Origin: Lachnospiraceae bacterium
GTDB taxonomy: Bacteria; Bacillota; Clostridia; Lachnospirales; Lachnospiraceae
Direction: 5' to 3'
NCBI GenBank assembly: GCA_017525525.1
Contig: JAFXSQ010000011.1
Span: 1 to 64,000 of the forward strand
DNA length: 64,000 nucleotides
The notes below the pieces were generated by a model. The model made no database searches and was not told where the DNA came from. It worked only from the letters and a program-made list of their open reading frames with translations. This document shows positions 1 to 8,980 of the stretch, one piece after another. The position numbers and the translations under genes were made by a program. The first letter of the stretch is position 1. The number at the start of each line of letters is the position of its first letter.

Positions 1-1
1 G

Positions 2-151
2 CTTGCAGATTCCGAACTACGTTATCCGTATGAAGGTTCAAAGACACTGATGCATGTATTTGATAGTTTTGATGATAAGTCGCTGATTCTAGAACTATTG
101 AATGGGATGTATGCTGAACTTCCGGAAAAGAAACCCAAGAAAGCAAAATGA
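2..151 (+). CDS. C-terminal end of an unidentified mobile-element protein (partial)
   Basis: An open frame enters from the left edge and ends at TGA (149-151), giving 49 residues rich in Leu, Glu and Lys, with a lysine-rich end (PEKKPKKAK). The fragment is too short to assign. The next gene is a toprim/DUF3991 protein of a conjugative element, so this is probably another accessory or replication protein of that element. The codon pattern matches the neighbours, and the frame has no stop over the visible stretch. Confidence 0.5.
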   Translation, partial: LADSELRYPYEGSKTLMHVFDSFDDKSLILELLNGMYAELPEKKPKKAK

Positions 152-285
152 GACAGAAAACTTCTCAATTATCAGGATGGATGGAACGTTATCCCGGAAG
201 ATAATCGTTCAAACAGAATAAAGCATTCAAGGGAGAGTCGTGTAAATATGGCTCTCTTTTTGTGTGTTGAGAGGGAGATGAGATT

Positions 286-1284
286 ATGACATTCGAAAAT
301 GACAATGAGATTTTTTATGCAAAGCAGGTGCCTATTGCGGAACTTGTGACGCAGGCAGGCTATACGCCGGTAAAGCGCGGTGCGACATATGTGCTGAAGG
401 AACATGACAGCTTCGTGATCTTTCCGAACACGAACAGCTTTTGCCATTATTCGCAGACTGAGGGGAATCATCATGTAGGTGGTTCCCCTATTGATTTCTG
501 CTGCAAGTATATGGGTATGAGCATGAAAGAAGCGGTGGATTATCTTTTGGAACTGTCGGGGCATAGAAGAGGAGACAAAGATCTATCGCATGATTCGACA
601 AAACGATATGATGTTCGCAAGAGCAGTGTTGAATCATCCCAACCAGGCAAAGCATTGAACAATGAAATGATCCTGCCTAAGAAACATACAGACAATAAGC
701 GTGTGATTGCGTATCTTTCAAAGACAAGATGCATCGATATCGACGTGGTACGTGATATGATAAAAAGGGGCAGGATTTATGAGTCCGCCACACATCATAA
801 TTGTGTCTTTGTTACATACGATAGTAGGGGAAATCCGAGATATGCATCACAGAGAGGTACCGTGACGGAGAATCCATTCAAGGCGGATGTGAAGGGCTCG
901 GATAAGCTGTTTGGTTTTCCTATTTACAGAAGTGACTCGGATAAGGTAATCGTATTCGAAGCGCCGATTGATCTGTTAAGTTATATGTCGCTTTATCCGG
1001 ATGACCGAAGTAACCTGCTTGCGCTTGGGTGCCTTTCACCGAAGGGATTGTATCGATTTTTATCGCAACATCAGCATATCGATACGGTCTCTTTTTTATT
1101 GGATAATGATGGCGTGGGGCCGGAGGCTGCTTATGCGGCAACGGATAAGCTTCTGACGCATGGCTATAAGGTTGAGGAGCATGAGTTGGCAAGTGCGATG
1201 GAAGAAATCGGCGTTAAGGATGTGAATGATTACCTGGTCAACATCAGGCAATTTGGCGTCTCATTATCTGCAGGAGCGAGGTGA
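286..1284 (+). CDS. DUF3991/toprim domain protein (primase-like)
   Basis: The protein has 332 residues. The N-terminal part (about 10-95) resembles the primase-like zinc-binding or DUF3991 region found in element-encoded primases. It includes a GGSPIDFCCKYMGMS stretch typical of DnaG-type N-domains. A toprim fold follows at about 210-290: the glutamate in VIVFEAPIDLLS and the DNDGVGPEAA acidic motif are the expected metal-binding residues. The likely role is priming or replication of the transferred strand. A GGGAG ribosome-binding site lies just before the ATG. The gene sits directly upstream of a candidate oriT and of mobC/relaxase, fitting a DNA-processing module. No helicase domain is attached, so a primase activity is inferred from the family only. 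Confidence 0.75.
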   Translation: MTFENDNEIFYAKQVPIAELVTQAGYTPVKRGATYVLKEHDSFVIFPNTNSFCHYSQTEGNHHVGGSPIDFCCKYMGMSMKEAVDYLLELSGHRRGDKDLSHDSTKRYDVRKSSVESSQPGKALNNEMILPKKHTDNKRVIAYLSKTRCIDIDVVRDMIKRGRIYESATHHNCVFVTYDSRGNPRYASQRGTVTENPFKADVKGSDKLFGFPIYRSDSDKVIVFEAPIDLLSYMSLYPDDRSNLLALGCLSPKGLYRFLSQHQHIDTVSFLLDNDGVGPEAAYAATDKLLTHGYKVEEHELASAMEEIGVKDVNDYLVNIRQFGVSLSAGAR

Positions 1285-1502
1285 TGACGGTGGATAATAT
1301 GATGACGATGGACGACAGACAGATCAGGGATAATCTTGAAGTGGAAAAGCGGCTTATAAGTGAAACGGATACGCTGCTCAGATCTATGATGGAACTGGAT
1401 GAAAGCTATTTTAAAGAAACAGGCGCGAAAGATGAGGACAATTCTCAAGTCAAGGAAGCTGAGTTTAATGCTGTGATAGAAGCTTTAAGAAATGAAGTAT
1501 AA
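1284..1502 (+). CDS. small acidic protein of the mobilization module
   Basis: About 72 residues, acidic and predicted mostly helical, with no recognised domain. Its ATG overlaps the TGA of the toprim gene, and AGGAG/GAGG lies just upstream, so it is probably translationally coupled. A GTG three bases earlier is an alternative start. Many conjugative elements of Clostridia carry such a small protein between the primase-like gene and mobC. Its function is unknown. Confidence 0.55.
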   Translation: MTVDNMMTMDDRQIRDNLEVEKRLISETDTLLRSMMELDESYFKETGAKDEDNSQVKEAEFNAVIEALRNEV

Positions 1503-1689
1503 AGGGTAGAAAAGGGCAGTAAACGAGGGTTATAAGCGGTAGCTGAGGGTATTAGGGATTCTTCCCTAACAAGATGCGTTTTGTGGATACAAAAGGCGTA
1601 TCTTGCTCACGAGCGAAATCCACGTTGCTGAATAAAGGGCAGAATTGGGCAAAGGGTAGAAAAGGGCAGAAAGACCGGAACGGAGGATT
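1503..1689 (+). other. candidate origin of transfer (oriT)
   Basis: This non-coding gap sits immediately upstream of mobC and the relaxase. An 18-base direct repeat (AAGGGTAGAAAAGGGCAG) occurs at 1502-1519 and 1652-1669, and shorter AAAGGGCAG-like units recur at about 1634. Two inverted repeats are seen: TTAGGGA/TCCCTAA around 1551-1568, and TTTTGTggatACAAAA at about 1579-1594. The second lies a few bases before TATCTTGC (1599-1606), which matches the RP4/MOBP-type nic consensus ATCYTG|C, so cleavage between 1605 and 1606 is predicted. The layout (iterons, hairpin, nic-like site, MobC, relaxase) is the reason for the call. No nicking evidence is available. Confidence 0.6.
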
Positions 1690-2022
1690 ATGAAGAAAAA
1701 CATGGAGCGTCATTATCGTATAGACGAGGTGACGGCAGAGCGGATAAAGGAAAGGGCAAGGTATCTTTCGATAAGTGAATCGGAGTATGTGCGAAGGCTT
1801 ATCATGAGTGATCTAAGCCCTGTGGATCCAAAAGCGATGAAGGAAATCGTTAGGCATATAGCTGCCATTGGAAATAACATAAATCAGATTGCGCATGTAG
1901 CGAACATGATGCTTTTTGATCGCTGTGATCTGGAGCGAATCGATGAGTTTCGTATGGAGCTTATTGAACTGAAAAAAGAGGTCCTTAGGCTGATAAAGAA
2001 GATGGAAGGCGGTGACGGCTGA
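1690..2022 (+). CDS. mobC: MobC-family relaxosome accessory protein
   Basis: A 110-residue protein. The N-terminal half resembles a ribbon-helix-helix DNA-binding fold (ISESEYVRRLIMSDL). The C-terminal part carries the bacterial MobC signature around IAAIGNNINQIAHVANM, followed by a charged helix. Proteins of this family bind oriT and help the relaxase open the DNA around nic. GGAGG lies 5 bases upstream of the ATG. The stop overlaps the relaxase start (TGATG), so the two are translationally coupled. Confidence 0.85.
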   Translation: MKKNMERHYRIDEVTAERIKERARYLSISESEYVRRLIMSDLSPVDPKAMKEIVRHIAAIGNNINQIAHVANMMLFDRCDLERIDEFRMELIELKKEVLRLIKKMEGGDG

Positions 2023-3398
2023 TGGCAATCACTCGTCTTGGACATATAAAGCAGGCAGTCGGATCAAATAAGAGCATCGGTGTTTCGAATGCGATAAAGT
2101 ATATTATCAATCCGGAGAAGACTGAAAAAGGGAAACTTGTCGGGGTGCATAATCTGATTATGAATGCTTCCGATGTAGCCGGTAGTTCTTATGATCAGAT
2201 GGTACAGACGAAAGATGCCTATGTGAAGCTAACGGGCAGGCAGGGATATCACTATAAGATTTCGTTTGCAAAGGATGATAAGGTGACTCCGGAGATGGCG
2301 ATGGAGATCGCAAAGGAATTCTGTGAGCTGCATCTGAATGATTATGAGGCGGTATACGCGGTGCATACGAATACGGAGCATCTGCATTTTCATATTGTAT
2401 TTAATTCCGTGTCTATTGTGGACGGATTAAAGTATCACTATGCAGACGGGGATTGGAAGAAGGATATCCAGCCAATCGTGAATAAGCTATGCGAGAAGAG
2501 AGGTCTTTCGATTATAGATGAGAAGAAGCCCGGGAAAAAGGAATACCGAAACTATGGAAGCTGGAAGGCTGACCATAAGGATCAGGGCAGTCCGAAGAGA
2601 TATTATACATGGGAGAGAATTCGCGCGGATATGGATGCCTGTATAAAGAAGGCAAAAAGCTACGACGAGTTCCTGAATATGATGAACGGGTGCGGTTATA
2701 TGATGGATGACAGTGGAAAGCATTTGCGTATTTATGCTCCCGGAAGAGTAAAACCTGTAAGGTCATATGTAGTGACTCCCGATAAGATGACCTATACGAA
2801 GGAAAATATAAAGCGAATGATAGCGGGAACCTATCAGCGCCGGGACAGGAGAGAAGTCCTTAACAGGATGTACCGCGACTGGAATGTATTCCTTCGTACG
2901 GAGAGGATAAAGGTAGTCGGAAACAGCGGCAGAAATAATCTTGAATTTGCACAAAGAGAAGAAGCGGTCAGGATGATCCTTACGCATGATTTCCGCGGCG
3001 TGCAGGATGCGGATAACTATCTGCAGTATCTTGAAGCAGCGGATCGTGAGCTGAACATCATCAAAAAGTATGTGAAGAGTTATATGGATCTCTTTTCTGT
3101 ATACGAGGACAAGCTGCAGGGGATAGTTATGTATGCGAGGAGCCAAAGAGTAACAAATCCTTCGGTAAGCCGCAAGACATATCAGTGGAAGAGTGCGATG
3201 CGGGATTATATGGATCTTGTGGATGCCGGCGTGAATCCGCTTTTGCTATACAGATTAAATGCAACCGCGGTGAGGATTAATGAGAATGTCGATGCGTTTA
3301 AGAAGAAGCTTTATGTGGATAAGCAGATTGTAAGAAGGATTATCAATTCTGAAAGAGACGAACGAACCACCGGGCATATCGAAAAGGTAGAAAGATGA
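2022..3398 (+). CDS. MOBP-type relaxase / mobilization nuclease
   Basis: A 458-residue relaxase. The HUH-type metal motif HTNTEHLHFH is at about 114-123. A motif-I-like SNAIKYI stretch near residue 22 carries the probable nicking tyrosine. The N-terminal 170 residues form the relaxase/mobilization nuclease domain. The remaining roughly 290 residues are charged, with a helical region usual in Firmicute MOBP relaxases. It would nick oriT, become covalently attached to the 5' end, and be passed to the coupling protein. The start overlaps mobC. Length and architecture look intact. Confidence 0.88.
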   Translation: MAITRLGHIKQAVGSNKSIGVSNAIKYIINPEKTEKGKLVGVHNLIMNASDVAGSSYDQMVQTKDAYVKLTGRQGYHYKISFAKDDKVTPEMAMEIAKEFCELHLNDYEAVYAVHTNTEHLHFHIVFNSVSIVDGLKYHYADGDWKKDIQPIVNKLCEKRGLSIIDEKKPGKKEYRNYGSWKADHKDQGSPKRYYTWERIRADMDACIKKAKSYDEFLNMMNGCGYMMDDSGKHLRIYAPGRVKPVRSYVVTPDKMTYTKENIKRMIAGTYQRRDRREVLNRMYRDWNVFLRTERIKVVGNSGRNNLEFAQREEAVRMILTHDFRGVQDADNYLQYLEAADRELNIIKKYVKSYMDLFSVYEDKLQGIVMYARSQRVTNPSVSRKTYQWKSAMRDYMDLVDAGVNPLLLYRLNATAVRINENVDAFKKKLYVDKQIVRRIINSERDERTTGHIEKVER

Positions 3399-3473
3399 AA
3401 TACAGTACCAACAGTACTAAGAAGAATTCGCAACAGAAATAAATATTTGTTATGATAGGATCAAGATGATACG

Positions 3474-3502
3474 AGCCGGAGCTGATGCTTCGGCTTTCTT
3501 TT
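3474..3502 (+). terminator. hairpin terminator or attenuator between relaxase and pcfB-like gene
   Basis: AGCCGGAGC and GCTTCGGCT pair across a TGAT loop (one G-U) and are followed by TTTCTTTT. It lies after the relaxase stop and only about 20 bases before the next start, so it may act as an attenuator. A TTCGCA-N18-TATGAT promoter-like pair (3427-3456) sits just in front. Confidence 0.6.
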
Positions 3503-3522
3503 ATGGAAACGGAGGCGGTAGC

Positions 3523-4593
3523 ATGAGTGAAGTACCGGGACTTATGGAAGGCGTGGAAGCGGTAAAGGTGATGTTCGAAGGAACGGAGATTTTCCTTAAG
3601 CTTGGAGGCAGTGTTGCAAACTGGACAGTGGATAAGATTGCGCGGATAACAGCGCTTATAGTTCAGCATATGCAAAAGAAAAAGGCAGACATGAAAGAGG
3701 GCGAGGTGAACTTCAAGGACCTCGTGACGAAGAACAAGAGCGGCGTGGGTATGCTGCAGATTGAAGAAGAGCATATGGATCTCTTCCTTGAATACGCGAA
3801 GGAGACAGGGCTTTCTTATTCCATCATGCCGGATATCAACAAGCAGGACATATATAAGGAGATCGCTTATCCGGAGTACCAGGGAGAGGCTTTTCGGTAT
3901 TTCATCGCAAGACATCCGGATATCGCAAAGACTTATACCTACGGAGAGTATTTCGACAACGCAAAGATAGAGGATATAGAAGAAGAGATAAAGGGTCTTG
4001 GCAAAGAGGCGGTAGAGTATGCCAAAGAGCTTGAGAAAAAGGAAAAGCAGGAAATAAAGAACGGAAACAAAGAGCTGAGTATGCCGATTGACAGTTCGCT
4101 GCTTCATTTGAATGAGGAGGGCGAGATAAAGCAGATACTCGTAGCTGTTCCTAATACAGAGGATGAGTATATAGTCGTTAGTAAGAATCAGATCACAGAG
4201 ACAGACGGCGTGCTCCGATTGCATCTTGATTCGGATGCGAAATATGAGATTGTAAACAGTCGGGGGATCGCGGGAACTGAATTCCCGGGACAGATTAAGG
4301 AAGAAGGAAAGGTCGTTCCGGAATCAGAAAATCAAGGCACAAATACCATCTCCGGCTCACAATTCAAGGGGCGTATAGACCGTATGGATGAGATGACGGA
4401 GCTTAACCGTGCCAGGCAGGCAGAGGTAAAGTCAAGTGTACGATTCAAAGCAAGGACAGAATCAGGTGAGGTTCACACTAAGACAATCATTAAGAGTCCG
4501 GATCAGCCGAGAGGCCTTGCACAGCCGATAAAGGAAAAGGCTAAACAGCTTGAACAGGGAATAGAAGATATCATATCAAAGAGCGGAAGATAG
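3523..4593 (+). CDS. PcfB-like (DUF3801) conjugation protein
   Basis: 356 residues. The DUF3801/PcfB-type domain occupies about 60-135 (KSGVGMLQIEEEHMDLF through GEAFRYFIARHP). A charged middle and a low-complexity C-terminal third follow. PcfB of pCF10 bridges the relaxosome and the VirD4-type coupling protein, and here the gene sits exactly between the two. I chose the ATG with an upstream GGAGG rather than a longer frame beginning 57 bases earlier, because the longer frame would run through the terminator hairpin. It may be mobilization-specific rather than part of a full secretion system. Confidence 0.75.
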   Translation: MSEVPGLMEGVEAVKVMFEGTEIFLKLGGSVANWTVDKIARITALIVQHMQKKKADMKEGEVNFKDLVTKNKSGVGMLQIEEEHMDLFLEYAKETGLSYSIMPDINKQDIYKEIAYPEYQGEAFRYFIARHPDIAKTYTYGEYFDNAKIEDIEEEIKGLGKEAVEYAKELEKKEKQEIKNGNKELSMPIDSSLLHLNEEGEIKQILVAVPNTEDEYIVVSKNQITETDGVLRLHLDSDAKYEIVNSRGIAGTEFPGQIKEEGKVVPESENQGTNTISGSQFKGRIDRMDEMTELNRARQAEVKSSVRFKARTESGEVHTKTIIKSPDQPRGLAQPIKEKAKQLEQGIEDIISKSGR

Positions 4594-4602
4594 GGTGGTG
4601 CG

Positions 4603-6801
4603 ATGGAACAAAAGAAGAGGAAGCCACCATATTTTCTTTATGCTGCGGTATATATTATCCTGCTTTATTTCGGACTTCAGATCGCGTCCTGTGCGTCACC
4701 CGGAGATACGATCGTAGATATCGTAAAGAAGTACGAAACTGCCATATCAAAAAGCATGCTATATGTGGGCTGGAGCAAGGAGTATTCTTTAAAGACGATT
4801 GCTTTGATAACGATAATCTGCGGCGTGTATGTACTGTATGATATGACAACCAAAAGAAACTTCCTTCCCGGCAGGGAATACGGCAATGCAAAATGGGCAG
4901 ATATCAATGCAGTGAATAAACAGTTTACTGATAAGGACAGGCATAATAACCGGATTTATTCGGAAAGGCTTCGTATAAGTATGGATGGTTATAAGACAAG
5001 GATTAACAACAATGCGCTGATCCTCGGCGGAAGCGGTGCAGGAAAGTCAATGTTTCTTATCATACCGAATATCCTGATGGCAAGATCGCAGGGGCAATAC
5101 CCGGGAAGCTTTATTTTAACCGATCCCAAGGGCGAGCTCCTGCAGAAATGCGGCCGCTACCTGAAACGGGCCGGATACAGAATAAAGGTATTAAATCTTA
5201 CCACGGAAGGGATGAGTGAAAGTGATTGCTATAACCCTTTTGATTACATCCGCAGGGAATCGGATATAGATAAGCTGATAACAAACTTAATAGCAAATAC
5301 GACAGATAAAAATGCGACCAAGCAGGATGGTTTCTGGGAGAAAGCGGAATCCATGTTGCTGCAGGCGCTTTTTTTATTTGTCTGGATGGATGGCGACAAG
5401 TTCGATCTGCCTAAGAATATGAACTCTGTAATCAATCTTCTGTCGCTGGCTGAGATACCGAGTGAAGCGGACAGACAGAAGAAAAAGAAGTCACCGCTCG
5501 ACGAGAAGTTTGATGAATTGGTTGAAAAGACAAAGAACCGCAAGAAAGGCGGTACAAAGCACCCTGCATTCATTAAATACAAGAAGTGTATGGGCGGCGC
5601 CGTAGATACGGTGCGGTCCATAGTTATTTCCGCAAATGCGCGAATGGCCATCTTTGAAAATGAAGAGGTGGAGAGGCTGCTTTCCACAGACGAGATGGAC
5701 CTGGCAAGTATCGGAACAGGGCTTGTGGGAAATCAAAGGAATGTAAAAACAGCGCTCTTTTGTGTGATACCGGATGCGGATACGACATATAACTGCATTG
5801 CCGGCATGCTTTATACCCAGCTGTTCCAGGAACTCTATCAGGTCGCTGACGCGCCGGACAATAAAGGGAAACTGCCGGTACCGGTAACATTCTGGCTGGA
5901 TGAGTTTGCGAATATCGCTTTGCCGGACAACTTCACCAGGTTGCTTGCAACGATGCGATCACGACTGATCTCATCCGTTATCGTGCTTCAGAACCTTGCA
6001 CAGATCAAGAAGCTCTATGAGAAGGACTGGGAGGTTATAACCGGTAACTGTGATGTGCTTGTCTATCTCGGAGGAAATGAACAGAGCACGCACAAATACA
6101 TTTCCGAGAATCTGGGTAAGACAACCATTTGGAAGAGGTCCCGCGGAAAAAGCTACGGGAAGAGCGGCTCTTCATCAAAGAATGAGGATGTACTCGGAAG
6201 AGAGCTCCTTACCACCAACGAAGTACGTGAACTGGACAATGATAAGTGTATTGTCTTTGTGCGCGGACAGCAACCAATCATAGATGACAAGTACCGGACG
6301 CTTGAAACAAAAGAGTTTCATGTGGCAGAGCAGCTTGGTATATATGTGCACTCGGTTGAAAAAGGAAGAATTGAATCGGTCACTATCATAGACCGGGAGA
6401 CCTTTGAGCATTTAAGGAAAAGCGGAAAGCTGACGGCGGAATTAAGGCTTACGAAAGATCAATTGGCAGGTTCGCTATACGGAAAGAATCTTACGGATGA
6501 GGAACTTCTCGAAAAGGTTCGAAGCAGCGGAGAGCGGACAGATACGCCTCCGCCGAAGGATAAAGACATATTGGAGATAGATATTACGGAGCTTTCGGTG
6601 GAACAGGTTTTATATATACCTGAATTTGAATTGGATGATGAGCAGATGGATGAGGTGATCGCCGGTATCGAAAATGGGCTTTCGGATGAACAGATAAAAT
6701 CCTACATCTTGTATGACTCTGCATCGGATATGCGAGTGAAAAGAAGAATGCTTGAAGCAATCAATGAGAGAAGGAAGAAAGAAGGCTCAGTGTCATTCTG
6801 A
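4603..6801 (+). CDS. VirD4/TraG-type coupling ATPase
   Basis: 732 residues. Two N-terminal membrane segments (about 9-28 and 64-83) are followed by a Walker A (LGGSGAGKS, about 142-150) and a Walker B with FWLDEFANI (about 429-437), the signature of type IV coupling proteins. It would dock the relaxase-DNA complex and pump the strand toward a secretion channel. The start follows a GGTGG site 9 bases after pcfB. The last few codons and the stop lie in a copy of a TGTCATTCTGA repeat motif, so the original C-terminus may have been altered by insertion of the repeat. No VirB4 or VirB6 gene follows, unlike many complete elements. Confidence 0.9.
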   Translation: MEQKKRKPPYFLYAAVYIILLYFGLQIASCASPGDTIVDIVKKYETAISKSMLYVGWSKEYSLKTIALITIICGVYVLYDMTTKRNFLPGREYGNAKWADINAVNKQFTDKDRHNNRIYSERLRISMDGYKTRINNNALILGGSGAGKSMFLIIPNILMARSQGQYPGSFILTDPKGELLQKCGRYLKRAGYRIKVLNLTTEGMSESDCYNPFDYIRRESDIDKLITNLIANTTDKNATKQDGFWEKAESMLLQALFLFVWMDGDKFDLPKNMNSVINLLSLAEIPSEADRQKKKKSPLDEKFDELVEKTKNRKKGGTKHPAFIKYKKCMGGAVDTVRSIVISANARMAIFENEEVERLLSTDEMDLASIGTGLVGNQRNVKTALFCVIPDADTTYNCIAGMLYTQLFQELYQVADAPDNKGKLPVPVTFWLDEFANIALPDNFTRLLATMRSRLISSVIVLQNLAQIKKLYEKDWEVITGNCDVLVYLGGNEQSTHKYISENLGKTTIWKRSRGKSYGKSGSSSKNEDVLGRELLTTNEVRELDNDKCIVFVRGQQPIIDDKYRTLETKEFHVAEQLGIYVHSVEKGRIESVTIIDRETFEHLRKSGKLTAELRLTKDQLAGSLYGKNLTDEELLEKVRSSGERTDTPPPKDKDILEIDITELSVEQVLYIPEFELDDEQMDEVIAGIENGLSDEQIKSYILYDSASDMRVKRRMLEAINERRKKEGSVSF

Positions 6802-6816
6802 AAGTAAAAAAAGCGG

Positions 6817-6844
6817 TGTCATTCTGAGCGAAGCGAAGAATCTT
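6817..6844 (+). repeat. short copy of the dispersed repeat, inside the mobile element
   Basis: A 28-base sequence beginning TGTCATTCTGAGCGAAGC and ending AAGAATCTT. It is identical to the short form at 49753-49780, and its ends match the long repeats at 36424, 49608 and 59041. A further partial copy, TGTCATTCTGA, overlaps the coupling-protein stop at 6791-6801. Confidence 0.85.
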
Positions 6845-6973
6845 ATAGTGAGGTGAAAACCAATGCAAAGAAAACAACCCTACCTGAAAATCCGTTACGA
6901 TCCTTAGTGCAGCAGCACCACTTATGGGAAAGGGAATATATCACGAAAATAAAGCGAAAGGAGACACAAAGCA

Positions 6974-7620
6974 TGAAGTATTCAGTAAAATGCACACCGA
7001 TAAAGAATGGATCATATAACGTGGTCGGTCTGGCGAGTGTTGTGATTGACGACAAGCTTATGGTTAGCAACATACAGCTTGTTGAGCAGAATAACAACTT
7101 CGAAGTGCACTATCCGTCCAGGAAGTCAAAGAAGACTGACACGGGATATATGACCATTGCTTATCCTGCAGATCAGAAGCTAAAAAGAAGCATGCTGAAT
7201 GCAATCATAAAGTCGTATAAGAAAAACGGCGGCAAAGAAGATTTTGCAACCGATACCGCATTTGATTTAAGGACAAATGTGAAGCCTTGCGACAGGGATA
7301 GCCTGCGCGGCCTCTGCAGGGTATCGTTATCCGAAAATGATGAATTCTGTTTAAACGACATTATGTTGCGTGAAGGAAGCAAGGGGATTTATATCGACTT
7401 CCCGTCTTACAGGACGAGTAAGGTTGATGAAGAGGGAAAGACTGTTTATAACGATGTGATCAGTCCGTTCTCAAAAGAATTCTATGCAGAGCTTAAGGAT
7501 GTTCTTATCGCGAACTACGAGGATAAGATAAGCATGGATCACGAGTCAAGTGAACTTTCAAAAGAGGATATGACCGAAGAAGAGATGCCGGAGCTTGCCG
7601 GAAGCTTGCCATTTCGGTAG
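6974..7620 (+). CDS. SpoVG-like protein with two tandem domains
   Basis: 215 residues. Residues 1-85 resemble SpoVG (short N-terminal strand, VIDDKLMVSNIQLVEQNNNFEVHYPSRKS, then IAYP). A second, more diverged copy at about 95-190 repeats the pattern with ENDEFCLNDIMLREGSKGIYIDFPSYRTS. SpoVG proteins bind nucleic acid and act as regulators in Firmicutes. Element-borne versions are common but their role is not established. The ATG preceded by AAGGAG was taken rather than a GTG about 120 bases upstream, because homology begins here. The tandem duplication is unusual, since SpoVG is normally a single domain of about 90 residues. Confidence 0.7.
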
Positions 7621-7642
7621 GGAGGAAAGAGAGGTAAATGTC

Positions 7643-7804
7643 ATGAAGAAAACAAGTATTACAGTAAACGGAAAAGAATACGAGATCGAAAGTGCAGGCA
7701 GAAAAGCAAAGCGTGAGAGAAACAATCTTCACAGGGCATATGCAGAAGCCATGAGTAAAGCTTTCAACCGAAAGAGAGAGGAGTGTGATGACCATGCAGT
7801 TTGA
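7643..7804 (+). CDS. small basic protein of the conjugative element
   Basis: 53 residues, very basic (SAGRKAKRERNNLHRAYAEA), preceded by GGAGG and AGAGAGG. It overlaps the next gene by a few codons, suggesting coupling. A short ITVNGKEYEIES strand at the start is followed by a charged helix. No family was recognised. It is likely part of the same transcript as the SpoVG-like and DUF5688 genes. Confidence 0.5.
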   Translation: MKKTSITVNGKEYEIESAGRKAKRERNNLHRAYAEAMSKAFNRKREECDDHAV

Positions 7805-8795
7805 TGAGTTTTGCGAATTTATAAAAAAGAATATCGGAGACTATCTTCCGGAGTGTCATAATCTGGTGGTAGAAATCCGTGACACAAAGAAAAACAACGG
7901 CGTTGTTCTGAGGTCTCTTTGCATGAGGGATGACCTTGATAACAATTGCGCCAGCAATATCTATCTGGAAGCTTACTACAAGCAGTACATGGATAAGCTC
8001 ACTATAGAACGTGTCATGCAGGATATCGCAGAGGAATATCGTAATTCAAGAGAAACAATAAAGACAAAAGGAATATCGGCTGATTTCTTCAGCAATCTTG
8101 ATCCGGATAATATCATCATAAAGCTTGTAAATTACGAAAAGAATAAGGAAATGCTTGATGAATGCCCGCATGTAAGATTCCAGGATCTCGCAGTTACATT
8201 CAGGGCAGTATGTTTTTCGTCAGATTCTGATCTAATGTCGGCGTTGGTAGATGACAGGGCGTTGGTAGGTATGAATATGACCGTAGATGAGCTGTACAGC
8301 AAGGCGAAGGAAAATTATAGCAGCAAATTCCCGACTTCTATCAGATCCTTAGGTTCGGTGCTTGCAGGGCTTATGGGAGACATTCCTATGCCTCCGCTTG
8401 ACACTCAGCCCGACAGGGAAATCTATGTGCTTACGAACAAGCAGTGTATAAACGGCGCCACCAACATCGTGCTCGATGATGCGCTGGCGGAAGCGGAAGA
8501 GAAGATCGGAGGAAACTTTTACATAATACCGTCGTCAGTGCACGAGACGCTTTTGGTACCTGAGAACAGTGCTATAGATCCGAATGATATAGCAGGAATG
8601 GTTTATGATATTAACCGTTCTGTAGTAAGAGAGGACGAGGTTCTGTCTGACACCGTATACTTCTATGATGCGGCTACAAAGCAGATTAGTATGGTTAATC
8701 CGCCAAAGTCCAAGGAAGAAGAGAAGCAGGAGGAGCCGGCAAGAGATAACGCACTTGATGATATGGACTTTTCTACCGAACGCGGAGGAAGGTAA
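7794..8795 (+). CDS. DUF5688 family protein
   Basis: 333 residues from the ATG whose protein begins MQFDEFCEFIKKNI, typical of DUF5688 N-termini. GTG and ATG codons 9 and 6 bases earlier are alternatives, but the AGGAG lies closer to them than usual. The conserved core includes CPHVRFQDLAVTFRAVC (about 122-138) and a region around YVLTNKQCINGATNIVL (about 207-223). The C-terminal tail is acidic and disordered. The family is abundant in Lachnospiraceae, often on mobile elements, with unknown function. A strong terminator follows. Confidence 0.75.
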   Translation: MQFDEFCEFIKKNIGDYLPECHNLVVEIRDTKKNNGVVLRSLCMRDDLDNNCASNIYLEAYYKQYMDKLTIERVMQDIAEEYRNSRETIKTKGISADFFSNLDPDNIIIKLVNYEKNKEMLDECPHVRFQDLAVTFRAVCFSSDSDLMSALVDDRALVGMNMTVDELYSKAKENYSSKFPTSIRSLGSVLAGLMGDIPMPPLDTQPDREIYVLTNKQCINGATNIVLDDALAEAEEKIGGNFYIIPSSVHETLLVPENSAIDPNDIAGMVYDINRSVVREDEVLSDTVYFYDAATKQISMVNPPKSKEEEKQEEPARDNALDDMDFSTERGGR

Positions 8796-8827
8796 CAGAA
8801 CGAAGTAAATAATGTATGAGCCGGAAA

Positions 8828-8869
8828 GCCGCCTGCGGGATGTCAGATGTCCTGCGGGCGGCTTTTTTT
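8828..8869 (+). terminator. strong intrinsic terminator after DUF5688
   Basis: A 13-base-pair GC-rich stem (GCCGCCTGCGGGA pairing with TCCTGCGGGCGGC, two G-U pairs), an 8-base loop and T7. It ends the conjugation-module transcript before the cargo region. Confidence 0.9.
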
Positions 8870-8980
8870 GCGTTGAAAATGATTTTCCCGAACGAACTTT
8901 CGAAAAAATGGCGCCTCCAAGGTCTTTTTATGACACACCTCTTTTGAAATAATAAAGTCAGAGAAAGGACGGTGACCTTT

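Noticed and set aside
3343..4224. 293-codon open frame on the minus strand, across relaxase end and PcfB-like gene
   Set aside because: Antisense to two supported genes and Leu/Phe/His-rich as expected for a shadow frame.
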